Of a stretch of DNA of 64,000 nucleotides, positions 42,804 through 51,002 are shown piece after piece (the stretch's first letter is position 1; each line of letters starts with the position of its first letter). Both the position numbers and the translations under genes were made by a program. The stretch is from Streptomyces sp. JJ38 (lineage in GTDB: Bacteria; Actinomycetota; Actinomycetes; Streptomycetales; Streptomycetaceae). The stretch spans positions 121,275 to 185,274 of the forward strand of contig NZ_JABLSI010000019.1 of NCBI RefSeq assembly GCF_019303475.1, in the 5' to 3' direction. The notes under the pieces are model-generated. The model was not told where the DNA came from and searched no databases. It saw only the letters and a program-made list of their open reading frames with translations.

Positions 42804-43387
42804 CGGGTGCTCCTTGCTGGGAATGGGTCACGACAGCAAGAGCAGGCCGAGTGGTCTCGTCAGTGGGCAGCCCGACAACGCCTCAGGAGGGCGGACAGGC
42901 AGGTCAGAACACCGGAGGACACGTCCGGAAGCCGCCCGGAGGAACGGGCGGTGGAAGGCGACAGACGGTTACGCGGTGTGGCGAGGCGCACTCGGCGCGG
43001 GCCGGGACATCACAGCACTCTTTTCCAGGGCCCGCAGGCCCAGAACGAATCAGAACGACCTCCTGAGGCTAACAGGACGCCTTTCAGGGGTGCCAACGCA
43101 TTATTCGACGTCCCTCTGGGGGCGCGCCGGCCGTACGCGTCCTGTGGACAGCGGACGACGGAGGGGTCGACGAGGCTGCCGGAGGGCGGCGATCGCCGGG
43201 CGTTATCGCAGGCCGGGTGCGGCGTGGGTGGGCCGGTGGTCCCACTTCTCGACGTCGGCGGCGGTGTACTCGTCCTCGCCCTGCCGGTTGCCGCCCGCGG
43301 CCGGTTGCCGTGGCTCCCCGGCCCCGAGAGGGCGGTTCGTCAGCTGACGCCCTGTCTCCGGCCTGGGCGAGGGCCGTGTTGGGCGGG
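42804..43387. other. Long intergenic region with a gene remnant
   Basis: 584 bp without an intact gene. The right part (43203-43340) contains a coding-like tail on the minus strand, listed separately. The middle (43015-43105) is A/T-richer and may hold the promoter for the RNHCP pair. No transposase fragment or terminal inverted repeats were recognised. Confidence 0.45.
43203..43340 (-). pseudogene. C-terminal fragment of an unidentified gene
   Basis: On the minus strand one frame reads ...GGNRQGEDEYTAADVEKWDH... and ends at TAA (43203-43205). For some 30 codons every third base is G or C, with AAC, GAC, TAC and AAG codons, which looks like true Streptomyces coding sequence. There is no start codon in the frame before the TetR gene end, so it appears truncated. 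The family is not recognised. Confidence 0.35.
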
Positions 43388-43960
43388 TCAGGGGCCGAGT
43401 TCCGCGGTGATGGCGCCGCGTAGGAGGTGGCGGGCGCGGTCGAGGGTGAGGGTGCCGCTGAGCCAGCGTTTGCTGAGCCCTTCGACGAGGGCGGTGAGCC
43501 GGTCGGCGGCGTCGTCCGGTGAGATGTCGGGCGCGGCGCGGCCGGTCTGCTGGGCGCGGTGGATGAGGTCGCTGGTGTAGTCGTTCCAGCTGTCGGTGGT
43601 GGTGCGGAGCTGGTCGCGCAGTTCGGGCTGGAAGACGGCGGTGGAGCGCAGTTCGCCCCAGCCGGTGCTGTTCTCGATGACGGCGGGGGTGTCCTGGAGT
43701 TCGAGGAGCAGCATCTCCTCCAGGTGGCCCCGGGGGTCGGTGTCGGGGTCGCTGGTGGGCTGGGTGTAGTGCTCGGCTCGGGTGTTGATGAAGTCGAGTG
43801 TGCGGGCGAGGAGGCCGGCCCGGTCGCGGAAGTGGTAGTAGATCAGCGAGGTCGACACCCCGGCCTCTTCGGCCAGCTCCTCGACGCGCAGGCCCCTGAT
43901 GCCGCGCTGTGCGATGACACGGGCGGCGGCTTCCAGGATGGCGGTGCGGCGGGGGGACAC
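43388..43960 (-). CDS. TetR/AcrR family repressor
   Basis: A 190-residue regulator with the helix-turn-helix at about residues 4-50 (RTAILEAAARVIAQRG...VSTSLIYYHFRDRAGLL) and a helical C-terminal domain. GTG 43960 is chosen for the GAGGGAG ribosome site; a TTG at 44002 is less likely. It is divergent from the exported deiminase gene, and a 22-bp perfect palindrome lies between the starts, so it probably regulates that gene and itself. Confidence 0.9.
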   Translation of the reverse strand: MSPRRTAILEAAARVIAQRGIRGLRVEELAEEAGVSTSLIYYHFRDRAGLLARTLDFINTRAEHYTQPTSDPDTDPRGHLEEMLLLELQDTPAVIENSTGWGELRSTAVFQPELRDQLRTTTDSWNDYTSDLIHRAQQTGRAAPDISPDDAADRLTALVEGLSKRWLSGTLTLDRARHLLRGAITAELGP

Positions 43961-44016
43961 GATGCGGCTCCCTCGAAAGGTTCGGGGCGGTGGCGAGGGC
44001 AATGCTACCGTCTCAC

Positions 44017-44038
44017 CCTGACTGAAATTTCAGTCAGG
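44017..44038. promoter_or_regulatory. 22-bp perfect palindromic operator
   Basis: CCTGACTGAAA (44017-44027) and its exact complement TTTCAGTCAGG (44028-44038) abut with no spacer. It lies 57 bp upstream of the TetR start and 33 bp upstream of the deiminase start, the expected position for a TetR dimer site controlling both promoters. Confidence 0.85.
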
Positions 44039-44070
44039 ATCTGTTTTCCGCCCAGGATGGGGGCCGTGTC

Positions 44071-45246
44071 ATGAGGAGACCGAACCGCCGAAGCGTGCTG
44101 AGGGGCGGTGCGGCTGCCGCGCTGGCCGCCGCGGGGCTGACGGCCTGCGCCCAGGAACGGGAGGGGAAGTCGGGCCGGCCGTCGGCCGGGGCAGAGGAGA
44201 GCGCGGTGTCCGGTCGGGATCAGGCTGAGCTGTTCATGCCGGCGGAGACCAGCGAGCATGTCCGCACGTTCATGTCCTGGCCGCCGCTGGACTCGGTCTG
44301 GGAGGACATGGCGGACGACGTTCAGCGCGACATCGCGGGCATCGCCCGGGCGCTGGCCGAGTTCGAGCCCGTCGTCATGCTGGCTGCCCCGGAGGAGGCC
44401 AAGGCCGCCCGCCGGGCCTGCGGCTCCGGCGTCGAGGTGATCACGGTGCCCACCGATGACCTGTGGATGCGCGACAGCGGCCCCACCTTCGTCCAGGGCC
44501 CGAAGGGTCTCGTCGGCATCGACCTGCACTTCAACGGCTGGGGTGGCAAGCAGGAGCACGAGCACGACGCGGGGGTCGCCCGCGCCGTCCTGGAGTACGC
44601 GGGCGTGCCCCGTGTTGACGCCCCCCTGGTGGGAGAGGGCGGCTCACTGGAAGTGGACGGCCACGGCACCCTCCTGGTCACCGAGAGCTCCCTGGTCAAC
44701 CCCAACCGCAACCCCGACCTGAGCCGCGACGAGATCGAGAGCTCCCTCAAGAACCTCGTCGGCGCGGACAGGGTGATCTGGTTCGAGGGCGTCATGGGCC
44801 AGGACATCACCGACCACCACGTCGACTCGCTGGCCCGCTTCGGCGAAGACGGTGTCGTCCTGCTCAGCCGCGCCTGGGACGGCGACGGCCCCGACGTGTG
44901 GACCCGCGCCTACGACCAGGCACGCGGCGTGCTGGAGAACACGACCGACGCCCGCGGGAGAAGGTTCGAGATCATCGACCTCCCCGAACCCGACCCCACC
45001 CGGCTCGGCCGTCGCGGGGAGGACTTCCTCGGCTCCTACGCCAACTACTACGTCGCCAACGGCGCCGTCCTGATCCCTCGCTTCGGCGACCGCAAAGCCG
45101 ACCAGCAGGCCGTCGCCGTCATCGGCGACCTCCACCCCGACCGCGAGGTCGTCCAGCTGGAGATCCACACCGTCGCCGAAGGCGGCGGCGGCATCCACTG
45201 CGCCACGCAACAGCAGCCCAAGGCCGCGGAGGGCGGCGGTTCCTGA
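44071..45246 (+). CDS. Exported agmatine/peptidylarginine deiminase family protein
   Basis: A 391-residue member of the PAD_porph/agmatine deiminase family. It keeps WMRDSGPTF, the HVDSLARF His-Asp pair and GGGGIHCATQQQP with nucleophile Cys377, so it should be active, converting agmatine or peptidyl-arginine to the ureido product and ammonia. The N-terminus RRSVLRGGAAAALAAAGLTAC joins a twin-arginine motif to a lipobox, so the enzyme is predicted to be Tat-exported and lipid-anchored. That is unusual for agmatine deiminase, which is normally cytoplasmic. It is probably controlled by the adjacent TetR. Confidence 0.92.
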   Translation: MRRPNRRSVLRGGAAAALAAAGLTACAQEREGKSGRPSAGAEESAVSGRDQAELFMPAETSEHVRTFMSWPPLDSVWEDMADDVQRDIAGIARALAEFEPVVMLAAPEEAKAARRACGSGVEVITVPTDDLWMRDSGPTFVQGPKGLVGIDLHFNGWGGKQEHEHDAGVARAVLEYAGVPRVDAPLVGEGGSLEVDGHGTLLVTESSLVNPNRNPDLSRDEIESSLKNLVGADRVIWFEGVMGQDITDHHVDSLARFGEDGVVLLSRAWDGDGPDVWTRAYDQARGVLENTTDARGRRFEIIDLPEPDPTRLGRRGEDFLGSYANYYVANGAVLIPRFGDRKADQQAVAVIGDLHPDREVVQLEIHTVAEGGGGIHCATQQQPKAAEGGGS

Positions 45247-45280
45247 GACGCTGTGCGCTTGCCGGCGGCGAGGCCGGGGC

Positions 45281-45297
45281 ACCGGGTTCGACCCGGT
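45281..45297 (+). terminator. Possible weak terminator after the deiminase gene
   Basis: ACCGGG (45281-45286) pairs with CCCGGT (45292-45297) around TTCGA. It is short, 35 nt past the stop codon, between convergent genes; the rest of 45247-45501 shows nothing else. Confidence 0.35.
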
Positions 45298-45501
45298 CAG
45301 TCTCCGCCGACCTGGGCCTCGCGCAGTGGAGGGTACGTCAGTGGCCGTGGGGGCTTCCGACGCCCGGTGCCCGCCGCCGGTGGACAGCCCGTGGACCGGC
45401 ATGCGGCGAGGGGGGCTGGTGATCAGCGTGAGTCACGGCGGGGACATGGCGGACGAGCGCATGGGCGCTGCTCCGGCTCGCCGCGCGGCACGGCCCGGCG
45501 G

Positions 45502-46521
45502 TTACGGTGAGGGGGCCCGCCCGCCGCCTTCCTCCTCGTCGCCCTGGGCTCCTGGAAGTGGTGACCCCCCGATGTCCGGAGTGGTGCGCGTCACCATCTC
45601 GGCGAGACGGACGCAGGCCTCCTCGATCTCCGCCTGGGTCTGGTTCCGTTCGGTGATGGTCGCGGAGAGAAGCAGCGCGGTGAGCGCCGCGGTGCCGTTG
45701 AAGGTCTGTAGCGAGACCATGTTGGCGAGCAGGCTGTGTCCGGCGAAGGGGCCTGTCTCGCGGGTGGCGGCGATGATGGCGAAGGTGGACACGGCCAGCG
45801 CGCAGGGCACGGCGCCGGCGTGCTGGAAGCGGAAGGCGGCCCAGATCAGGAGGGGAAAGCCGAAGAAGAGCAGCGGCGCGGGGGCGGTCTCCAGGAGAAG
45901 GAGACCGAAGGCGGCGGTGGTGGCGGCAAGCAGGGCGCCTTCCGCCCACCGGGATGGTGGAATGAGTCGCGGTCGCTGGGCCGAGCGGAGGACGAGCAGC
46001 ACGGGGGCGACGAGCACGACACCCATGGCGTCACCGGTCCACCAGACCCACCAGGTGGGCCAGAACTCTCCTGTGGGCAGCACCTGGGCCAGATACAGGG
46101 TGCTGCTGCCCAGGGTCGAACTGATGAGCATGCCGGTGAATCCGCCGAGGAAGACCAGCGTGAGGGCGTCCCGGAAGCGGTTCATCTCCGCACGGAACCC
46201 GGTGAGGCGGAGCAGCGCGTAGGAACACAGGGGCGCGGCTGTGTTGCCTGCCGCGATCACGAGGACGAGAGGGACGGATGGCCCGAGAGGGAGGTTGACC
46301 AGAACGGCACCCAGCGCGATGCCAGGCCAGACCCGCGGGCCGACCAGGAGCAGGCTGGCCAGGGCGATACCGGTGGGGGGCCACAGCGGTGTGACCTGGC
46401 CGCGCACGAGCTGCTGGAGCAGGCCCAGCCTGCCGAAGGCGTAGTAGAGCGCGGCGACGGCGATGATCTGCAGAGCCGTCACGCCACCGCGCCGGAGCCT
46501 GTCCGGGCGCCTGACCTTCAT
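45502..46521 (-). CDS. MASE1 domain integral membrane protein
   Basis: A 339-residue protein with about eight to nine hydrophobic helices and the MASE1 pattern (VTPLWPPTGIALASLLL, GNTAAPLCSYALL, WWTGDAMGVVLVAP). After the last helix only a short cytoplasmic tail remains (ITERNQTQAEIEEACVRLAE and an acidic end). There is no GGDEF, kinase or phosphatase domain, unlike most MASE1 sensors. ATG 46521 follows GAAGGGAG. It lies downstream of a GAF-PP2C phosphatase gene on the same strand. Confidence 0.88.
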   Translation of the reverse strand: MKVRRPDRLRRGGVTALQIIAVAALYYAFGRLGLLQQLVRGQVTPLWPPTGIALASLLLVGPRVWPGIALGAVLVNLPLGPSVPLVLVIAAGNTAAPLCSYALLRLTGFRAEMNRFRDALTLVFLGGFTGMLISSTLGSSTLYLAQVLPTGEFWPTWWVWWTGDAMGVVLVAPVLLVLRSAQRPRLIPPSRWAEGALLAATTAAFGLLLLETAPAPLLFFGFPLLIWAAFRFQHAGAVPCALAVSTFAIIAATRETGPFAGHSLLANMVSLQTFNGTAALTALLLSATITERNQTQAEIEEACVRLAEMVTRTTPDIGGSPLPGAQGDEEEGGGRAPSP

Positions 46522-46692
46522 CGGACGCTCCCTTCGGCGACCTTGCTCCGTTGTCCACCGTCCCTCAGCCCGGCCGGTTCCACCGTTCGGCCCGCCGCCT
46601 TTCCATCCGACGTCCGCCGTGTGTGCTGTCGGGCTGGCCGGAGGTGGTTCCTCGCGGTGTCGCGGCCCCCGGCGGTAGGGGTCTCAGCCGAG

Positions 46693-48045
46693 TCATCCGG
46701 GAGCCGCGTGGCTGTGGCTCGGGGTGCGCAGGGCGAGGATGGCCATGTCGTCATGTCCGTCGCTGGGGTTGTGGTCGGCCAGAGCTCGCACGAAGTCGCT
46801 CAGCGGCAGGGAGGCGTGCACGGTGGCTACTTCGGCGAGTTCTCGCAGGGATGCGTCGATGGGGTGGTCGGGGTGTTCGACCAGGCCGTCGGTGAAGAAC
46901 ACCACGGTGGTGTCCGGGGCCAGGTGGTGCGTGTGGTCGTGTCGAGGCATCCCGCTGTCGACGTTCAGCGGCACTCCGGGGTCTGCGAACAGGTACTCCG
47001 TCCGGCCGTCAGGCGTGATCAGCAGCGGTGGGACGTGACCCGCGCTGCTCCAGACCAACCTCCACGCCGCGCCCTCGGGTTCGATGCGCGCCAGGCTGGT
47101 GGTGGTGACGGGGTTGTCGGTGATGGCCTCCAGCGTGCGGTCGAGCTGGGCCAGGACAGCACTGGGGGGAGCGTGGAGGGTGAACAGGAGCGCGCGCAGC
47201 ATGTGACGGGTGGAGGCCATGGCGGCGGCGGCATCCAGGTCGTGGCCGACCACGTCGCCGATGACCACCGCCACGCCGCCGTCCGCGAGCGGGACGGCGT
47301 CGTACCAGTCCCCGCCCAGATGGTGGGGTTCGACGGCGGGGCGATAGAAGGCGGCGGTCTCGAAGGGCCGCAGGTCGGGCAGCGTCGGCAGCAGGCGCCG
47401 CTGGAACTGTTCCGATCCGGCCCGCACCTGTTCGAGGAGGCGGACGTTCTCGATCGCGATGCCGGCCGCGCTGGCGAGCGCGACGACGATGTTCTCGTCG
47501 CTGGCGTCGAAGGGCCGACCGTCGTACCGCTCGGAGAGGTAGATGTCGCCGTAGATCTCGCCGCGGACGCTGACGGCGACGCCGAGAAGGGTGCGCATGT
47601 GCGGGTGACCGGCAGGAAACCCGACCGAGGCCGGGTGCGCGGAGATGTCGTCCACCCGCAGGGGCTGCGGATGGTGAATCAGGTGCCCGAGTACGCCTCG
47701 CCCGTGTGGGAAGCCCACCTGGGCCAGCGCCTCGCGCTCCTCCTCCGCCAGGCCGACCGCGACGAACTGCGCCAGGCGCTCGCCGGGATCGTCAAGAACC
47801 CCGAGGGCCCCGTAGCGGGCGCCGACCAGGTCCATGGCCGTCGTCACGATGCGGTGCAGTACAGCGGGCAGCTCCACCTCCCGGGTGATCGCGACGACCG
47901 CCTCCAACAGGCCCTGAATCCGGTCCTTGGCTTCGGTCAGGGCGCGTAGCTGGGCGTCGATCCGATCGAGTTCGGTGTTCAGGCGTGCGAGGGGGTCAGC
48001 GCGGGCCGGTCGCCCTTCCCCTTCTCTCTCCTCCCCGCCCGCCAT
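46693..48045 (-). CDS. GAF-PP2C (SpoIIE-type) serine phosphatase
   Basis: A 450-residue soluble protein. A short N-terminal coiled segment (LDRIDAQLRALTEAKDRIQGLLEAV) precedes a GAF domain (about 50-200) and a PPM/SpoIIE phosphatase domain (about 220-440). The phosphatase domain has the metal-binding acids in GGDWYDAVPL, VIGDVVGHD, FFTDGLVE and DGHDDMAIL. Such phosphatases dephosphorylate anti-anti-sigma factors; one like BldG is a possible but unproven substrate. The start is ATG 48045. The MASE1 gene follows after 171 bp, possibly co-transcribed. Confidence 0.92.
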   Translation of the reverse strand: MAGGEEREGEGRPARADPLARLNTELDRIDAQLRALTEAKDRIQGLLEAVVAITREVELPAVLHRIVTTAMDLVGARYGALGVLDDPGERLAQFVAVGLAEEEREALAQVGFPHGRGVLGHLIHHPQPLRVDDISAHPASVGFPAGHPHMRTLLGVAVSVRGEIYGDIYLSERYDGRPFDASDENIVVALASAAGIAIENVRLLEQVRAGSEQFQRRLLPTLPDLRPFETAAFYRPAVEPHHLGGDWYDAVPLADGGVAVVIGDVVGHDLDAAAAMASTRHMLRALLFTLHAPPSAVLAQLDRTLEAITDNPVTTTSLARIEPEGAAWRLVWSSAGHVPPLLITPDGRTEYLFADPGVPLNVDSGMPRHDHTHHLAPDTTVVFFTDGLVEHPDHPIDASLRELAEVATVHASLPLSDFVRALADHNPSDGHDDMAILALRTPSHSHAAPG

Positions 48046-48953
48046 CACCCTCGCCTGCTCAGCCGGTATCCGCTGTCGGTGGCCGTGGACTCCGGGCGGC
48101 CGGTTCCGGATGACCGGAGTGCCGGCGAGCGGTCGCACCGGGCCCAAGACCGTGCCGGGGCGGCAGGGGGTGCGTGCCGGTCCCGGCTGATCCCATTCCA
48201 CAGCCACTCACGTGAGCGGTACAAACCGGCCTCCCGGTACGACCGTGATCAAACAAGACCACAGGCTTACATGGTCGAGGAGCCCGGTCTCCTCATTACT
48301 CCGCAAGCGGCATGCCTCCCGCGGCCCCGTGTCTCAGGAGTGTTCCCACGTTCGGGTTCTGCCCGCCGTCGACAGCGGGAGCGTGCGCGAGTCGCCTGCG
48401 GTGGTGTGCGCCCGGGGCGAGACGGGCCTGGTCAGGGCCCGGGCCGGCCCTCGGGCGGTCGCGCCGAGAGCCCCGGTCAGGCCGGCTCCCGGCGGCTGCG
48501 GACCCCTCCGCCGTGCCCGAGGTGCCGGTCTGGGGTGAGGACGACGGCTTCCGGCAGGTGGAGCCCGCCGGGCGGTTCGCCCCGGAGGTCCCGCACACCG
48601 CGCTCGTGCGTACCCCGGCCGCGAGGCACACTCCGTCGAGAACGCACCCGTCCGGACCGGCCACGCCCTCGTCGGCCTCTCCACGGGGTGACGTTCCGCC
48701 AGGGCCGGCGTCATGGCGCACGCTCGTACGTGCGCGACTGTGGGGATGTCAAGTGACCTTCTTTCCTTGACAGTTGGTCCGTGGTGTGAGGCCCGGAAGG
48801 TGAGGGTTGTGAGGTGGGACACACTTGGTGTTCCTGTGTTCGTTCCGTGGTCCCGTGCGGCATGATTCCCAGCGGATACCCGTTAGTAGGTAGCAAGTCG
48901 ACCGTTCCGCCGCCGTCTTCCCCCACGCCGTTTCTCCCGTCCTGGAGGGGCCG
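48046..48953. other. 908-bp intergenic region upstream of the lipid-modification operon
   Basis: No intact gene is supported. It includes a coding-like stretch at 48505-48640 (listed separately) and A/T-richer patches at 48225-48300 and 48745-48900. It also holds TTGACA at 48767-48772 and an imperfect inverted repeat GGGACAC/GTGTTCC (48816-48834). The operon promoter should lie in 48750-48930, but no -10 box can be assigned with confidence. Confidence 0.4.
48505..48640 (+). pseudogene. Possible degraded gene fragment
   Basis: One plus-strand frame reads AVPEVPVWGEDDGFRQVEPA and continues about 20 more residues with nearly every third base G or C. Before and after this the coding pattern breaks down and no ribosome site is seen. 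It may be a relic of a small gene; the family is not recognised. Confidence 0.25.
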
Positions 48954-49340
48954 TTGTCGACCACTGTCAAGAACGCCGTTCACGGGGACATCTCCGTCGG
49001 TACCGTCCTGTCCTGGACCAAGCGGTACACCGATCAGGAGGTCCACGACTTCTTCGAGCTGAGCGGCAACGCCGCCGACCCGCTGCCGGAGGAGCTGCCG
49101 TATCTGCTGGTGGTGGCGCCGCTGACCAAGCTGGGCGGGGACCTCGACTACCTCTCCCAGAAGATGGACTGGTCCGTGGCCCGGCCGGTCGGGCGGGATG
49201 AGGAGATCACGGCCGAGCTGGAGGTCACCCGGCTGGAGCCGACGGAGGGGATGACGAAGATCGCGTTCAACGCCCGGATCCGGTGCGGGGACGACGTCGT
49301 CATCACCGGCCGCAGCAAGGGTTTCATCGTCGGCGTCTGA
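48954..49340 (+). CDS. Hotdog-fold (MaoC-like) protein, non-catalytic-type subunit
   Basis: A 128-residue protein with one-hotdog dehydratase topology. At the place of the MaoC catalytic D-x5-H it reads FFELSGNAADPLP, with Asn for Asp and no His. It probably pairs with the next gene product, as HadA/HadC pair with HadB in mycobacterial 3-hydroxyacyl-ACP dehydratase. The start is TTG 48954, supported by GGAGGGG 5 nt upstream. It is the first gene of the ten-gene operon ending at 56762. Confidence 0.75.
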   Translation: MSTTVKNAVHGDISVGTVLSWTKRYTDQEVHDFFELSGNAADPLPEELPYLLVVAPLTKLGGDLDYLSQKMDWSVARPVGRDEEITAELEVTRLEPTEGMTKIAFNARIRCGDDVVITGRSKGFIVGV

Positions 49341-49354
49341 GGAGATTGGCTGCC

Positions 49355-49750
49355 ATGGGCATCACCCGAACCGCTACGCACACGTTCAACTCACAGGAGA
49401 TCGACGTCTGCGCCCGCCTGACCGGGGATCTGGGCGCACACCACATGGGCGGCCTCGGGGACCGCCGGATGGCCCAGGGCGCGCTCACGCTCTCCGCGGT
49501 GCCGCTGCTCGCCGACCCGGGCGTGCACATGCGGGAGCTCTCCTTCACCTTCCTCGCGCCGGTCTTCGCCGGGGACACGGTCACCGCGACGGTCTCCGCC
49601 ACCGAGGGCGGGGAGGCGCCGGCCGGACGCGTCCTGCTCGACTGCCAGGTGAACGTCGTCAACGGCGAGGGCGCGCCCGTCCTGGCCGGTAAGGGGGTCG
49701 CCGAAGTCCCCCGCGAGCTGCTCGACGAGCAGACCAGAGAGGGGAGATGA
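49355..49750 (+). CDS. Hotdog-fold MaoC-like dehydratase, catalytic-type subunit
   Basis: A 131-residue hotdog protein. The motif CARLTGDLGAHHMGG keeps Asp and a His five residues later, as in MaoC/(R)-specific enoyl hydratases and HadB. With the preceding protein it should dehydrate or hydrate beta-hydroxyacyl chains bound to the cluster carrier (inference from family). The ATG at 49355 lies 14 nt after the previous stop, with GAGGAG overlapping that stop. Confidence 0.78.
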   Translation: MGITRTATHTFNSQEIDVCARLTGDLGAHHMGGLGDRRMAQGALTLSAVPLLADPGVHMRELSFTFLAPVFAGDTVTATVSATEGGEAPAGRVLLDCQVNVVNGEGAPVLAGKGVAEVPRELLDEQTREGR

Positions 49751-49753
49751 GCC

Positions 49754-50992
49754 GTGACGACACCGGGACCCACGAGCGAGCTGAAGCTGCTCAGCCATGA
49801 TGTCTTCGTCGACCCCTACCCGACGTACGCGCTGCTGCGCGAGCACGCTCCCGTGCACTGGGACGACCAGCTCAACGGGTTTCTGCTGACGCGATACGAC
49901 GACGTGTACGCCGCCCTGCGCGATCACGAGACGTTCTCCTCGCGGCGCATCGGCCTGCTCGCCGCTCGCGGCGGCGCGGACCCGTCCCCGGCGATGCGGC
50001 ACTTCATCCAGCTCGCCTCGCAGTGGATGTGGATGCTCGACCCGCCGGAGCACACCCGGGTGCGCAAGCTGATGTCCCAGGGATTCAGCCCCCGGGACGT
50101 GCGGCAGGTGGAGCCCCGGGTGGAGGGGATCGTCGCCCGGCTCGTCGACGGGCTGATCGAGCGCGGCAGCTTCGACCTCATCCCCGACCTCAGCCGCGCG
50201 GTGCCGATCGGCGTGCTGCTCGCCCTCTACGGCCTTCCGGACGAGGACGGGCCGATGCTCACCGAGTGGGCGGACACCATGAAGCTGTTCCTCGGCGGCG
50301 CGCCCGACCTGCTGGGGACGCACGGTCCGGCGGCCCAGTCGCTCCGGCAGATGATGGACTACCTCGGCGCGGTGATCGCCGAACGCCGCCGGGCCCCGGG
50401 CGACGACCTGATATCCCGGCTGGCGCAGGCCGAGGAGAACGGCGAGCGGCTCGGCGACGAGGAGCTGTGCTCGAACCTGCTCCTGCTGCTGGTGGCCACG
50501 TACGAGACCAGCGTCGACATGCTGGGCAACGGCCTGCGCGGCCTGCTGGCCGAGCGCGACCAGTGGGAGCTGCTCCGGGCGGAGCCGGACCGCATCCCGG
50601 CCGCCGTGGACGAGATCCTGCGCTGGGACGGGCCGGTGCAGCTCACCCACCGGCTGGTGACGCGGGACGTCGAGCTGCACGGGACGACGATCCGGCAGGG
50701 GCAGCTCGCCTACCTCGTGCGGGGCTCGGCCAACCGCGACCCGGCGCACTTCGCCGACCCGGACCGGCTCGACGTCACCCGCACGGAGACGGGCCACGTC
50801 GCGCTCGGTACCGGAGTGCACTACTGCATCGGGGCCGGGCTGGCCAAGGTCGAGGGGGCCTACGCGCTGCGGGAGCTGACCCGGCGCATCCCCGGGCTGG
50901 CGCTCGACCCCGAGCGTCCGTACCGGTGGCGCGCGGACAACCTGCAGTTCCGCGGCCTGGCCACGCTGCCCGCGACGACCGGAAGACCGTAG
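49754..50992 (+). CDS. Cytochrome P450
   Basis: A 412-residue soluble bacterial P450. The heme ligand is Cys358 in ALGTGVHYCIGAG, where the usual Phe of FxxGxHxCxG is Leu. The ExxR region is DEILRWDGPVQLTHR. The I-helix reads LLVATYETS, replacing the usual AGHET by ATYET. It begins at GTG 49754, 3 nt after the hotdog gene, so it is co-translated. Redox partners are not encoded nearby. Its substrate is presumably the acyl product of the operon. Confidence 0.95.
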   Translation: MTTPGPTSELKLLSHDVFVDPYPTYALLREHAPVHWDDQLNGFLLTRYDDVYAALRDHETFSSRRIGLLAARGGADPSPAMRHFIQLASQWMWMLDPPEHTRVRKLMSQGFSPRDVRQVEPRVEGIVARLVDGLIERGSFDLIPDLSRAVPIGVLLALYGLPDEDGPMLTEWADTMKLFLGGAPDLLGTHGPAAQSLRQMMDYLGAVIAERRRAPGDDLISRLAQAEENGERLGDEELCSNLLLLLVATYETSVDMLGNGLRGLLAERDQWELLRAEPDRIPAAVDEILRWDGPVQLTHRLVTRDVELHGTTIRQGQLAYLVRGSANRDPAHFADPDRLDVTRTETGHVALGTGVHYCIGAGLAKVEGAYALRELTRRIPGLALDPERPYRWRADNLQFRGLATLPATTGRP

Positions 50993-51002
50993 CCGGGCGG
51001 CC

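Noticed and set aside
36435..43387. An integrated mobile element at tRNA-Thr
   Set aside because: No integrase, replication or transfer gene, and no second copy of the tRNA 3' end was found in the window.
45281..45297. An attachment site containing GGTTCGACCC similar to a tRNA T-loop
   Set aside because: It is a short self-complementary hairpin after a stop codon and does not match the tRNA-Thr 3' end.
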